Source of the DNA: Bacteroidota bacterium
GTDB taxonomy: Bacteria > Bacteroidota > Bacteroidia > Bacteroidales > JAAYUG01
Assembly (NCBI GenBank): GCA_029571215.1
Contig: JAKPTE010000020.1
Location: 19,147-83,146 of the forward strand
Length of the DNA: 64,000 nt
Direction: 5' to 3'
The notes under the pieces were generated by a model. It searched no databases. It was given only the letters and a program-made list of their open reading frames with translations, and was not told the origin of the DNA. Shown in pieces: positions 17,250-26,957 of this stretch. Position 1 is the stretch's first letter. Each line of letters opens with the position of its first letter. The position numbers were made by a program, and so were the translations under genes.

Positions 17250-19208
17250 TCAATAGCCGGGATTCTGGTAGGCGGCTTTTTCATCAGCGCTCATTTCAAG
17301 GGCATCAATCTGGCCCTGTGGAATAGGACGCAGGTAATGATATGGCTGGATGTCGCGTGTATAGGTTGCCGGAGTATGGTCTCCCCAGGCAGTTCCACAA
17401 ATTTCGTATGAAGCCGCTACCGTTGCCCATTTCTGTGTACGGACCAGATCAAACCAGCGGTACCCTTCACCAAAATATTCGCGGGAACGTTCCTGAAGAA
17501 TATAATCGATTGTTATGGTTGTAGGAGTAGCTGCCACCATTTCTGCGCTATGATCCTCCACCTTTGCGACATTTCCGTTATTATACCAGCGCCATTTTCC
17601 TGCACGTGCACGGATAACATTAATTAAATCATAAGCTGTTTTCCCGGCCTGCGTTGTGGCTCCCTTCACAGCAGCTTCAGCTGCTATAAAGTACAATTCG
17701 GAAAATTTGGCAACATTGAAAGGACGTGTGCTGCCCGCATTAGGCTGCCCCAGGCCGGTACCGTTGTCGGTACGATAAGGTCCAAGTTTCCAGAGGCCCG
17801 GGTAGCAAATCCTGCTTATGCCGCTTGGTGCAATCACAAAATCCGATCTTCCTGGCAACACACCTGCCCCTATATTGCTCTTGTAAACTGAATTCGAGTA
17901 ATCGATTGTCTCAGCCGGATCGTCATCAAGAAATGTCAGGATGGGTTCACCCGGATGAACTTCCATGTTGTTGGCATTATACACAAAGGGGATGTTGACA
18001 AAATTTCCTCCTCCTTTGGGCCAGTTACCGCGATAAACGGTGGTAAAAGTACCATCATACCGTGAATCATTTACCTTATCAGCAAAGGTATTTTTAAATA
18101 CACCAATGGGAGGAGCCATACGGGTCCATGGACGCCCAAGATGTTGCTCCGCTTCCCTTTGAACGGAGCTAATTACCGTACTCCAGTCAGTGGCAGTAGC
18201 ACTTCTAATAACTGTATAATTCCATGTCATCATCCAGCCGGCAAAGTTATCTGGAGCTGCGCCACTGCCGTACGTAAGACTACCTCCGTTATAATATTCG
18301 CTTTTCTCGGTATGATCTGCATACAACAGGCACTCATTATTACGGTCATTCTGGGCAAGATTAACATCATAGAACGTTGGCTGAAGCCCATATGGGCCTG
18401 GATTGTCAATTGCTTCAACAGCAACATTATACGCTTGCTGGAAGTACCATTGTGCGTCGTGTCCGTCGGGATCAACCCTCTGGCATTCAGGATAGGTAGG
18501 TATGTTGTTGGGGTTTTCGAGCCACCAGCCATAGGTTAGATAAGCTTTTGCCAGGAATAGACGAGCGACGGTTTTGGTAACAGCACCAGTCACACGCGGG
18601 GTCTCCGGCAGGTCCTGCACTGCTTTGAGCAGGTCAGGGAATATGGCTTTTGTATATACTTCTGGCACAGTATTCCGCACGGACGTTCTGGACGGTGAAG
18701 TGTTGAATTTGAGTTCACCTGAACCCAGGTCAAGGGGAACTCCGCCAAATGTCTGCACCAGAAGGAAATAATCGAAAGCACGGAAAAACCTTGCTTCAGC
18801 AACCAAAGCTTCGGAAATAGTACCCACAGCAGAAGCATTTTCAATAACCCCGCTTGCCGTATTGATGTTCGAGAATGCCGTACCCCATAACACATCCGAA
18901 CGGCTGCTGGTGGGAGTAAGTGAGCCAACTCCCGACATATCATGATCCTTAAAGTTGGCATCAGCACTCTGAGCCCACGTCGCTTCATCCGTGCCCGTCT
19001 GGCAGGCATTGTAATAATAAGCCTGCCCGTAAATGTAACGCAGATGAGCGTACATGGCCGTCAATCCGCCCAAAACGCCTTTCTCAGTTTTAAAGAAGCC
19101 TGGTTCATAGATACTACGCGGCTGTTCCTCAAGAATATCAGAGCACGCGAACAGGAACACCATCATCAGAGTTGTTCCTACCAAATTTTTCATATTTATA
19201 CGTTTCAT
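17250..19208 (-). CDS. SusD-like glycan-binding outer-membrane lipoprotein (PUL 1)
   Basis: A 652-residue RagB/SusD-family lipoprotein with Cys 22 in VFLFACSD. The N-terminal half carries the helical TPR-type repeats (ALVAEARFFRAFDYFLLVQTFGGVPL, VARLFLAKAYLTYGWW). The C-terminal end has ELYFIAAEAAVKG, YDLINVIRARAG, YILQERSREYFGEGYRWFDL and the terminal YLRPIPQGQIDAL, all SusD hallmarks. It binds oligosaccharide at the cell surface as the lid of the SusC channel. Its gene is 12 bases downstream of susC. At 652 residues it is longer than many SusD proteins (about 500-600). The context with GH115 and CE15 suggests glucuronoxylan fragments as ligand. Confidence 0.95.
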   Translation of the reverse strand: MKRINMKNLVGTTLMMVFLFACSDILEEQPRSIYEPGFFKTEKGVLGGLTAMYAHLRYIYGQAYYYNACQTGTDEATWAQSADANFKDHDMSGVGSLTPTSSRSDVLWGTAFSNINTASGVIENASAVGTISEALVAEARFFRAFDYFLLVQTFGGVPLDLGSGELKFNTSPSRTSVRNTVPEVYTKAIFPDLLKAVQDLPETPRVTGAVTKTVARLFLAKAYLTYGWWLENPNNIPTYPECQRVDPDGHDAQWYFQQAYNVAVEAIDNPGPYGLQPTFYDVNLAQNDRNNECLLYADHTEKSEYYNGGSLTYGSGAAPDNFAGWMMTWNYTVIRSATATDWSTVISSVQREAEQHLGRPWTRMAPPIGVFKNTFADKVNDSRYDGTFTTVYRGNWPKGGGNFVNIPFVYNANNMEVHPGEPILTFLDDDPAETIDYSNSVYKSNIGAGVLPGRSDFVIAPSGISRICYPGLWKLGPYRTDNGTGLGQPNAGSTRPFNVAKFSELYFIAAEAAVKGATTQAGKTAYDLINVIRARAGKWRWYNNGNVAKVEDHSAEMVAATPTTITIDYILQERSREYFGEGYRWFDLVRTQKWATVAASYEICGTAWGDHTPATYTRDIQPYHYLRPIPQGQIDALEMSADEKAAYQNPGY

Positions 19209-19220
19209 TATTATCCGGTT

Positions 19221-22200
19221 TTAAAATGACACATCAATACCTATCAGATAATTGCGGGTTGAAGGAGTATTGGTGCCGATAGTCAGCAAACGCCGCAAAT
19301 TGTATGAATATGGTACCGCCGCATTTTCATTGGCGTATGAGTTGGTTTCGGGATCCATGCCTGATTCCTTATAATAGGGTGAGAACATAACCAGGGGATT
19401 TTGAACCGTCACATAAAGGCGCAATCTGTTAATCCCAGCATTCTTAACCACTCCGATACGATCCAGGCTATAGCCAAGGGTTAGTGTACGAATCTTAAGA
19501 TAAGAAGCGTCAAAATATCCAAGAGTACTTGCATATTTCGGATTATCACCGCTCAAAACACCAGCCGGATTCGGATATTTGGCATTCGTATGCTCCGGAG
19601 TCCAATAATCGACCTTGACATTATTCCTGCGACCAGTCATCATGTTCAGATATCCCGCTCCGGAATAGAGGGTGCTGATCAGAGTCCCTCCACTCTTGAA
19701 TACTCCGACGGCAGTAAAATCGAACCCTTTATAAGAAACGCGGGTATTGAATCCACCCTGAAAATCAGGTTCCAGGCTAATAATCTGCCTGTCAGCAGGT
19801 CCAATCTGCCGGGTAGGAGTTCCGTCAGGATTGTAATCGCCGGTATATTTCACCTTGATCATCCCAGCATTTCCTCCGGGTTCCAAAATATCCCGATAGG
19901 GATCACCTTCTTGCCAGAGTCCGATTTTTTCATAATCGAATACGCAGTCAATCGGATACCCGACAAACCACCAGTTTGCTTCATCTCTTTCCTGGCCCGA
20001 AGCCAAAGCAACCAGTTTATTGCGGTTGGCATAAAAATTAACCCCTGCTTCCCATGTTAACCCACCCGGGGTATTCAATATCACACCATCAAGAGAAAAC
20101 TCGATACCCTTGTTCTGCGTCTCGCCAATATTCGCCATATAGCTTCCCACCCCGGAAGTACCCGGCAGGTTTACGCTCAGCAGAATATCTTTTGTATTGG
20201 TAATGTAGTACTCAACGGTACCTGATAGACGATTATTCAAAAGACTGAAGTCCAAGCCGAAATTATAGGTTAGTGAATATTCCCATCCCAGATTGAAGTT
20301 GGGCAACTGGGAAACATAATAACCTGTTGAAAACGTATTTCCAAAGTTATACGGCCTGGTACTCAGACGACCCAGAGTGGAATAGGGATCGACGGACTGG
20401 TTTGAGGTTTGTCCATAACCTACGCGAAGTTTCAACAAGTCAATCAGTGCCACATTGCGCAGGAACTGTTCGTTTTTCATATTCCAGCCAAGTGACACAG
20501 CCGGATAGGTATGCCATTTATGACCGGGCGCCAGTCGGGATGAAGCATCAGAACGAAGGGTGGCTGTAATCATATAACGGTTATCAAAAGAATACATTGC
20601 CCGCCCCATCCAGGATATCAGTCCGGTTTCATAATAGTTCTGGTTATCGGGGTTAACAGTAATTTCGCCCTGGGCCCGGCCGATATTGTAAAACTGGAAT
20701 GCATCGGCCGGAATATCTTTGGCCGAAATATAGGAACTATGATAATGCGTTTTTTCGGCGGAATACATTCCTACCACATTCAGTCTATGTTTTAGGGCGA
20801 AAGTATGATCATATGTCAGCAGATTTTCAACTACCCAGTTGGTAGAAAGTGAATTACTCACAGATGCAACGGAAGGATTTGTCGGGTTGTAGCTGAATAC
20901 CCCTTCGCCTGTATAGCTACCGCCAGTACTCATGCGAAGGTTTGCTCCCACATTGATACGGTACCGCAAGTCCTCAATGCCTGGGACTTTAAACTCTCCG
21001 AAAAGATTGTTGTAAGTACCAAAAGCCTTGGTTTGATCTATCCATTTGTCGCCTAGCGCTTCAACTGTTTTCCTGGTTTGCACCCAGTTCTCGTCCAATG
21101 GCATTTTGATAGTGCGTTTCAGACTCCCGTCTTCATTGTACGGATTGGCAATCGGGCTGCTGCTCAGGACATTGTATAGTCCCAGGTTGTAACCGTTGCT
21201 GATTGAATAGTTGTTATTCGAAACGAATCCGAAACGGAAGAATTTTCCAATTCCCTGGTCAAGGGCACCCCGCAACGAAAACCGATTAAAGTCCTGGCCT
21301 GGAATAACAGCTTCATCCCTTATGTATCCTACACTGAAATTATAGTTTCCTTTTTCTGTACCACCCAGTATGGCCAGATTGTGGTTAGTCGTCATTGCTT
21401 TCCTGTAAAAAAGATCCTGCCAGTCAATATTCACATCGTCCGACTCATCCACTCCATTGGTATATTTGCCAGCTGCCTTACGCAGCGCAACAAACTCCGG
21501 CCCATTCATCATAGGGTAGGGAGCAAAGACTGTCTTTTGTCCAACATAACTGGAATAGGAAATCTGCGGTTTCTGCCTGTCCTGTCCTTTGATGGTTGTA
21601 ATCAGAATAACCCCGTTGGCCCCTCGTGAGCCATAAATGGCCGTTGCTGAAGCGTCCTTCAGAACGTCAACACTTTTGATGTCGTTCAGGTTGAGATCGC
21701 TGATGGATCCGGAAAAAGGAATCCCATCAACAACCAGCAGGGGATCGTTACTGGCATTTAAGGACCGAGTACCACGAACGCGGATCTGCATGGAAGCCCC
21801 GGGTTTTGTGGATACCTGCGACAACTCAACGCCTGGCACACGCCCCTGCAGCGAATAGGAAATATTCGACGAAGGAATATCCCGCATAACATCGCCGCTG
21901 AGTGAAACAACCGATCCGGTTACATCCCTCTTTCTGGCTGTACCATACCCAATTACTACAACTTCATCCAGCCCGGACACTGACTCCCGCATGACCACAT
22001 TAATTGTCGTTTTGTTTCCCACAATGATCTCCTGTGTTTCATAACCGATGAACGAATATACCAACACTGGTTCTTTGGTGATGGTAGTGATGGAATAATT
22101 CCCGTTTACATCAGTTGAGGTCCCGTTAGTTGTTCCCTTTTCGATAATATTCACACCGGCCAGTGCCTCTCCCTTTTCATCGGTAACAGTACCGGTAACC

Positions 22201-22388
22201 ACAAGCTGGTAAACAGGTGACAAAGACCCTTCGAAACCGTTCCTGCCGGAATGACCACCTTTCAGTCCCGGATCCGAACCGGAAACCGAAATGCTCATAC
22301 CGGACAAAACGGTTATGAGCCATAGGCCCAGTAACATTTTCTTCATGTCCTCCCTGAAAAAAATGCGCTTCATGGTTTTTACTCTCAT
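19221..22388 (-). CDS. SusC/RagA-type TonB-dependent oligosaccharide transporter (PUL 1)
   Basis: A 1055-residue outer-membrane transporter. After a signal sequence (alternative starts at 22373 and 22346) comes a carboxypeptidase-regulatory-like domain (VTGTVTDEKGEALAGVNI, TDVNGNYSI), the TonB-box region GLDEVVVIGYGTARKRDVTG, the plug domain (IRVRGTRSLNASNDPLLVVD, DASATAIYGSRGANGVILIT) and a long beta-barrel ending in an aromatic residue (IGIDVSF). It imports glycan oligomers with SusD, powered by TonB. Two LacI-type operators lie 225 and 326 bases upstream of the start, so it is probably controlled by the LacI protein of this locus. The long 5' leader is unusual but common in susC genes. Confidence 0.96.
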   Translation of the reverse strand: MRVKTMKRIFFREDMKKMLLGLWLITVLSGMSISVSGSDPGLKGGHSGRNGFEGSLSPVYQLVVTGTVTDEKGEALAGVNIIEKGTTNGTSTDVNGNYSITTITKEPVLVYSFIGYETQEIIVGNKTTINVVMRESVSGLDEVVVIGYGTARKRDVTGSVVSLSGDVMRDIPSSNISYSLQGRVPGVELSQVSTKPGASMQIRVRGTRSLNASNDPLLVVDGIPFSGSISDLNLNDIKSVDVLKDASATAIYGSRGANGVILITTIKGQDRQKPQISYSSYVGQKTVFAPYPMMNGPEFVALRKAAGKYTNGVDESDDVNIDWQDLFYRKAMTTNHNLAILGGTEKGNYNFSVGYIRDEAVIPGQDFNRFSLRGALDQGIGKFFRFGFVSNNNYSISNGYNLGLYNVLSSSPIANPYNEDGSLKRTIKMPLDENWVQTRKTVEALGDKWIDQTKAFGTYNNLFGEFKVPGIEDLRYRINVGANLRMSTGGSYTGEGVFSYNPTNPSVASVSNSLSTNWVVENLLTYDHTFALKHRLNVVGMYSAEKTHYHSSYISAKDIPADAFQFYNIGRAQGEITVNPDNQNYYETGLISWMGRAMYSFDNRYMITATLRSDASSRLAPGHKWHTYPAVSLGWNMKNEQFLRNVALIDLLKLRVGYGQTSNQSVDPYSTLGRLSTRPYNFGNTFSTGYYVSQLPNFNLGWEYSLTYNFGLDFSLLNNRLSGTVEYYITNTKDILLSVNLPGTSGVGSYMANIGETQNKGIEFSLDGVILNTPGGLTWEAGVNFYANRNKLVALASGQERDEANWWFVGYPIDCVFDYEKIGLWQEGDPYRDILEPGGNAGMIKVKYTGDYNPDGTPTRQIGPADRQIISLEPDFQGGFNTRVSYKGFDFTAVGVFKSGGTLISTLYSGAGYLNMMTGRRNNVKVDYWTPEHTNAKYPNPAGVLSGDNPKYASTLGYFDASYLKIRTLTLGYSLDRIGVVKNAGINRLRLYVTVQNPLVMFSPYYKESGMDPETNSYANENAAVPYSYNLRRLLTIGTNTPSTRNYLIGIDVSF

Positions 22389-22612
22389 AGAATTTTTGAT
22401 TTTGAGGTTAATTTGGTTTAGTTAGTAAATGATCATATCTGAAAAAATTACGTTTCTGCCCATAAAAAACAAACTGTAGTCAATGGATTATCACCATTTC
22501 GGCTTATCCTCACACCCTCCCCTTGCCTATATACTGCTTTCTCGCTGCCTTAATCGAATCCAATCGCCTTCAGTTCTTTGATATGGTAAATATAAAAAGA
22601 TATTTTTTATTT

Positions 22613-22624
22613 GCAATCGGTTGC
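22613..22624. promoter_or_regulatory. LacI-type operator upstream of susC, proximal
   Basis: GCAATCGGTTGC, identical to the site at 10741-10752. It overlaps a possible -33 element of the minus-strand susC promoter, consistent with repression. Confidence 0.75.
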
Positions 22625-22713
22625 AGATAAAAAAATTTTATAAAAAAGCAATTAACTATCATACTTTATAAGAATTTATATTGTGTATAAAGAATATTTA
22701 ATGCATTATTTCT

Positions 22714-22725
22714 GCAATCGATTGT
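22714..22725. promoter_or_regulatory. LacI-type operator upstream of susC, distal
   Basis: GCAATCGATTGT, one base off a perfect GCAATCGATTGC palindrome. It is centred 101 bases upstream of the proximal site. Two sites at this distance could allow looping by a dimeric or tetrameric LacI protein; that is inference. Confidence 0.55.
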
Positions 22726-23019
22726 TTTATTGAACGGATTTTCGAATTCCCGGAATGTTGATGCATTTTTCCGGCAGCTAATCCTTCACCTATTGAAAAG
22801 TCTATTAATCAGCTGGTGGATTACATTTATCAATCAACTGATAACTAAGAAGTTAAATACAGAGCGTTTCAGTCCCAATGGCGTACAGGCAGCGGAACGA
22901 ACTAATGCATGGAGGGTTATGCATCATGCAGTATCTTTAGGAATAGAAACGTAAAATATGGTTGAAATCCACACTTAATATTGTGACAAACGATTCTGAT
23001 GAGAATTGAGATAATATTC

Positions 23020-23751
23020 TTACCGTACAAGCAGGAAAAGCAAGGCAGCCAGTGCGGCCCCCGTACAGGGTCCTGCTATTGGAATCCAGGAATAGGTCCA
23101 GTCGCTGGTTCCTTTTCCCGGAATGGGCAAAAGGGCATGCATTGCACGCGGAGCCAGGTCGCGGGCCGGGTTGATGGCATATCCCGTTGCTCCGCCCAGG
23201 GCAAGTCCAATAACCCACACCAGCAAAGCCACCGGCAAAGCACCTAGAGAACCCAGTCCGACCTGCGTGCCCTCAACATTTTCCAGGTGGGCACCCTGAA
23301 ATGATAGAACAACAAAAACCAGCACAAACGTACCGATTACTTCGCTGAGAAAATTGGACCAGTAATTTCTGATAGCCGGAGTAGTGCAAAAGATAGCAAG
23401 TTTTCCAGCCGGATCATCAGTAACGGCAAAATGATCACGGTAAAACACATACACAAGGAATGCCCCGAGGGCAGCTCCGACCAGCTGGGAAAATGCATAG
23501 CCCGGCACGAGGCTCCAGGAAAACTGCCCTGTAATTGCCAACCCAATACTGACGGCAGGATTAAGATGTGCTCCGCTATACGGACCGGCCACCACAACTC
23601 CGATAAAAACACCCAGAGCCCATGATGTGGTAATCACTATCCATCCTCCGTTGTTTCCTTTGGTACCTTTTAAAATTACATTTGCAACCACTCCGTCACC
23701 CATCAGGATAAGGAGCATGGTTCCCAGAATTTCAGCAATATAAGGATTCAT
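23020..23751 (-). CDS. glpF: Glycerol uptake facilitator (MIP/aquaglyceroporin)
   Basis: A 243-residue MIP-family channel from the start MNPYIAEILGTML at 23751; a start at 23784 would add 11 residues and overlap the glpK stop. Both pore NPA motifs are present: AHLNPAVSIGL and YAINPARDLAPR, the latter with the Asp after NPAR typical of glycerol facilitators. Six hydrophobic segments are visible. It passes glycerol through the inner membrane by facilitated diffusion; GlpK then traps it by phosphorylation. It is the last gene of the glpD-glpK-glpF operon, 22 bases after glpK. Confidence 0.93.
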   Translation of the reverse strand: MNPYIAEILGTMLLILMGDGVVANVILKGTKGNNGGWIVITTSWALGVFIGVVVAGPYSGAHLNPAVSIGLAITGQFSWSLVPGYAFSQLVGAALGAFLVYVFYRDHFAVTDDPAGKLAIFCTTPAIRNYWSNFLSEVIGTFVLVFVVLSFQGAHLENVEGTQVGLGSLGALPVALLVWVIGLALGGATGYAINPARDLAPRAMHALLPIPGKGTSDWTYSWIPIAGPCTGAALAALLFLLVR

Positions 23752-23773
23752 ATGCAGGAATTTGATAAAAAGG

Positions 23774-25273
23774 TTATGCTTCAATCCATTGCCGGGATCT
23801 CTCCACAGCTCTGTGCCATTGTTTCATTAGTTGGTCGGCCTGAATGCGGGGAAGAGACGGATGAAAGAGCCGGTCTTTTTTCCACTGATACTCCAGCTCA
23901 CCGGTATTTTTCCAGAAACCCACCGCCAGGCCGGCAAGGTAGGCAGCACCGAGTGCTGTGGTTTCCAGTACTTCGGGCCGGATTACGCGGCATTGCATGA
24001 CATCAGCCTGAAATTGCATCAGCAGGTTGTTGACAACAGCACCTCCATCGACCCGCAGCTCGGCAATAGCTTTTCCTGCGTCAGCTTCCATGGCTTTCAT
24101 AACATCTGCGCTCTGATAGGCAATAGCTTCCAGAGTTGCGCGGGCAAAATGCGAAGCCGTTGTACCCCGTGTTATGCCAACAAATGTACCCCGCGCATAC
24201 GGATCCCAATAAGGTGCCCCCAATCCTGCTAGGGCTGGAACAAAATAAACTCCGCCATTGTCAGGAACTTCAGCAGCCAGTTTTTCCACATCCCCGGAAG
24301 ACTGAATGAGTTTCAGTCCGTCGCGTAACCACTGCACGGCCGCTCCGGCAATAAAAACACTTCCTTCCAGAGCATACGTTGTTCTGCCATCGAGTTGCCA
24401 GGCGACAGTTGTTAAAAGATTATTACGTGAATATACCGCCTCCGCACCCGTGTTCATCATAAGGAAACATCCGGTACCATAGGTATTTTTTACCATTCCC
24501 TCTTTCAGGCACAACTGGCCAAACAAGGCAGCCTGCTGGTCTCCGGCAATTCCTCCGATAGGTATTGCCCCGTTCAGCTGAGCGATGCCGGTTTCAGCAA
24601 TTACTCCGCTGCTGGATACAACCTCCGGCAACATCGATCGGGGTATATGAAGTATATCAAGAATTTCCTGGTCCCACTGCAGGGTATGAATATTGAACAG
24701 CATGGTACGACTGGCATTTGTTACATCCGTACAATGGACCTTTCCGCCTGTCAGATTCCAGATAAGCCAGCTGTCAATGGTTCCAAAACACAATTCTCCT
24801 GCCTGGGCTCTCTTCATAGCACCAGGTATGTTCTCCAGTATCCAGTGCACCTTTGTTCCTGAAAAATAAGCATCTACCACAAGTCCGGTCTTCTTTTTGA
24901 TGGTTTCCTCATATCCCTGTTGTCTGAGCTGATCACACAATCCGGCTGTCCGCCTGTCCTGCCAAACAATAGCATTGCATACCGGCTTTCCATTCTTCCG
25001 GTCCCAAACTACCGTAGTTTCCCTCTGGTTAGTTATTCCCACGGAAGCAACTTCTTCCGGTGAAACGCCGGCCTGCTGCAGTGCTTCAATAGCAACAGAA
25101 AGCTGCGTATTCCATATTTCTGCAGGATCATGTTCCACCCATCCCGGTTGCGGGAAGATCTGCTCAAAAGGTTGCCGAGCCATTGATTTAATAGCTCCTG
25201 TTTTGTCAAAGAGAATGGCACGTGAACTTGTAGTGCCCTGATCGAGGGCCAGGACATACTTTTTTTGTAGCAT
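23774..25273 (-). CDS. glpK: Glycerol kinase
   Basis: A 499-residue FGGY-family kinase that converts glycerol and ATP to sn-glycerol 3-phosphate. The N-terminal phosphate-binding segment [16 protein letters not shown] and the signatures [28 protein letters not shown] (central) and [13 protein letters not shown] are typical of GlpK. So are the glycerol-binding stretch [10 protein letters not shown] and the C-terminal ATPase stretch [20 protein letters not shown]. Length is normal. It starts 9 bases after the glpD stop and is followed by glpF, so the three form one operon. Confidence 0.97.
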   Translation of the reverse strand: MLQKKYVLALDQGTTSSRAILFDKTGAIKSMARQPFEQIFPQPGWVEHDPAEIWNTQLSVAIEALQQAGVSPEEVASVGITNQRETTVVWDRKNGKPVCNAIVWQDRRTAGLCDQLRQQGYEETIKKKTGLVVDAYFSGTKVHWILENIPGAMKRAQAGELCFGTIDSWLIWNLTGGKVHCTDVTNASRTMLFNIHTLQWDQEILDILHIPRSMLPEVVSSSGVIAETGIAQLNGAIPIGGIAGDQQAALFGQLCLKEGMVKNTYGTGCFLMMNTGAEAVYSRNNLLTTVAWQLDGRTTYALEGSVFIAGAAVQWLRDGLKLIQSSGDVEKLAAEVPDNGGVYFVPALAGLGAPYWDPYARGTFVGITRGTTASHFARATLEAIAYQSADVMKAMEADAGKAIAELRVDGGAVVNNLLMQFQADVMQCRVIRPEVLETTALGAAYLAGLAVGFWKNTGELEYQWKKDRLFHPSLPRIQADQLMKQWHRAVERSRQWIEA

Positions 25274-25282
25274 ACAGATTTG

Positions 25283-26854
25283 TTATTTAGATGGGACAAA
25301 CCGGGAAGCAACTTCCCGAAATGCTTGTATCTGATTATCAATCCATGTTTTGTCTTTTTTCAGCTCAGCGGCCATAATTTCAGCAACTACTGGTGCACAC
25401 TGCAGGGCAGCCTTTGCATCGAGAAACAGTATACGGGTGCGGCGTGCCAAAACATCTTCAACCGTGCGGGCCATTTCCTCGCGTACAGCCCAAACTACTT
25501 CAGCAACCGTATAAGGAAAATCGGGATGCAAAAAACGGTCACTATTAGGATACTTTTTCATGAGTTCCCTTATTGGTTCCGCCTCGGTTCCGTAAACATG
25601 AAGCGGATCGGTCCAGTCGGGTTTTTTCATGTATCCGTGTAAAGGGATCTTTTTTGTAATGCAGGGACGGGAGGGGAGGAATCCGTTTTTAATAGCAAAA
25701 TCAAGTGTTTCCTCGGCCATCCTGCGGTAAGTTGTCCATTTTCCTCCGGTGATGGTAATCAATCCTCCGGCAGAAAGTTCAAGTTTATGACGCCTTGAAA
25801 TTTCCTTCGTTTTCTGCTCCTTCCCTTCCGAAACAGCCAGCGGACGCAATCCGGCAAAAACAGCCAGAATATCGTTACGGGAAGGCGGACGGACAAGGTA
25901 TCCGGCTGCTGTTTTCAGGATGAAATCGATTTCTTCCTTCAGGGCTGCAGGTTCAATGTTGATTTGATCTACCGGTGTGTCAGTGGTGCCAACAACCACC
26001 TTTCCATGCCAGGGAATGGCAAAAAGAACACGCCCGTCATCCGTTCGGGGAATCATCAGCGCGTTGGTTCCATGCAGAAAAGATGCATCTAATACAATGT
26101 GAATACCCTGGCTGGGCCTGATCATTTTTTTAGCCTGAGGATCTTCCTTTTTTCTCAGTGAATCGGCAAACACTCCGGTAGCATTGATCATACAACGGGC
26201 ATGCACTTCAAACATCTTTCCTGATTCGGAATCCTTTGCCCATAATCCGGAAAGTTTTCCGTTTTCATCTTTTATAAAATCTGTAACAGGCATATAGTTA
26301 AGAAGGCAGGCGCCATGTGCAGCAGCTGTTTTTGCCAGGGCCATGCCCATCCGTGTATCATCAAACTGACCATCATGATAAAGAATTCCACCCTTAAGTC
26401 GCCCGGGTAATACTGAAGGCAAAGCCATGCGGGCCAGTTTTTTTCGCAAAAAAACCGAGCGGCCGAAACTCCATTTTCCTGCTAAAAGGTCATAGAATTT
26501 GAGCCCGATAGTATAGAAAGGACCCTCCCACCAACGATCGGCCGGAATTATAAACGTCTGATCCTTCACCAGATGAGGCGCATTGCGCAGCAGGATCCCC
26601 CTTTCCTTCAAGGCCTCCATCACAAGGAAAACATCTCCCTGGGCCAGATACCTAACCCCCCCGTGTACCAGTTTGGTACTCCGGCTTGAAGTACCTTTAC
26701 AGAAATCAAATTCTTCGAACAGTACAACGGAAAAACCGCGCAACGCGGCATCAACGGCAATACCCAACCCTGTAGCTCCTCCTCCGATCACAGCAACATC
26801 CCAATACCTGCGTGTAGCAAGCACTTCCAGAAAATGTTCCCGGTTCATAGTCAT
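25283..26854 (-). CDS. glpD: FAD-dependent glycerol-3-phosphate dehydrogenase
   Basis: A 523-residue GlpD/GlpA-family flavoprotein that oxidises glycerol 3-phosphate to dihydroxyacetone phosphate and feeds electrons to quinone at the membrane. The N-terminal FAD fold is AVIGGGATGLGIAVDAALRG, then the family signature SSRSTKLVHGGVRYL. Further segments are LNYMPVTDFIKDENGKL, INATGVFADSLR, GTTDTPVD and ITGGKWTTYRRMAEETLDFA. A C-terminal helical domain has VVWAVREEMARTVEDVLARRTRILFLD. It is first in the glpDKF operon. It is divergent from the ROK kinase gene across 103 bases that must hold both promoters. Confidence 0.96.
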   Translation of the reverse strand: MTMNREHFLEVLATRRYWDVAVIGGGATGLGIAVDAALRGFSVVLFEEFDFCKGTSSRSTKLVHGGVRYLAQGDVFLVMEALKERGILLRNAPHLVKDQTFIIPADRWWEGPFYTIGLKFYDLLAGKWSFGRSVFLRKKLARMALPSVLPGRLKGGILYHDGQFDDTRMGMALAKTAAAHGACLLNYMPVTDFIKDENGKLSGLWAKDSESGKMFEVHARCMINATGVFADSLRKKEDPQAKKMIRPSQGIHIVLDASFLHGTNALMIPRTDDGRVLFAIPWHGKVVVGTTDTPVDQINIEPAALKEEIDFILKTAAGYLVRPPSRNDILAVFAGLRPLAVSEGKEQKTKEISRRHKLELSAGGLITITGGKWTTYRRMAEETLDFAIKNGFLPSRPCITKKIPLHGYMKKPDWTDPLHVYGTEAEPIRELMKKYPNSDRFLHPDFPYTVAEVVWAVREEMARTVEDVLARRTRILFLDAKAALQCAPVVAEIMAAELKKDKTWIDNQIQAFREVASRFVPSK

Positions 26855-26957
26855 TAAAATTTAGCATTGAAAGATAATTAAAGGAATGGTCCGTTATTTA
26901 GTTTCTTCTGTTTTTAACAACATTTTGTTACCTTAGAGCCCTCCAAAGGTATTCTCT

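Larger units (their letters stand above)
22389..23019. other. Intergenic regulatory region upstream of susC, 631 bases
   Basis: This AT-rich stretch separates the susC start from the end of glpF. It holds two LacI-type operators (listed separately). On the minus strand, ATTG overlapping the first operator (22617 to 22614) is followed after 19 bases by TATATTTA (22594 to 22587), close to the Bacteroidota -33/-7 consensus. That would give a leader of about 190 bases. A 74-codon open frame at 22730-22954 looks like chance. No other gene is seen. Confidence 0.5.

Noticed and set aside
22730..22954. 74-codon plus-strand frame upstream of susC
   Set aside because: No signal, no domain, overlaps the regulatory AT-rich region; coding is unsupported.
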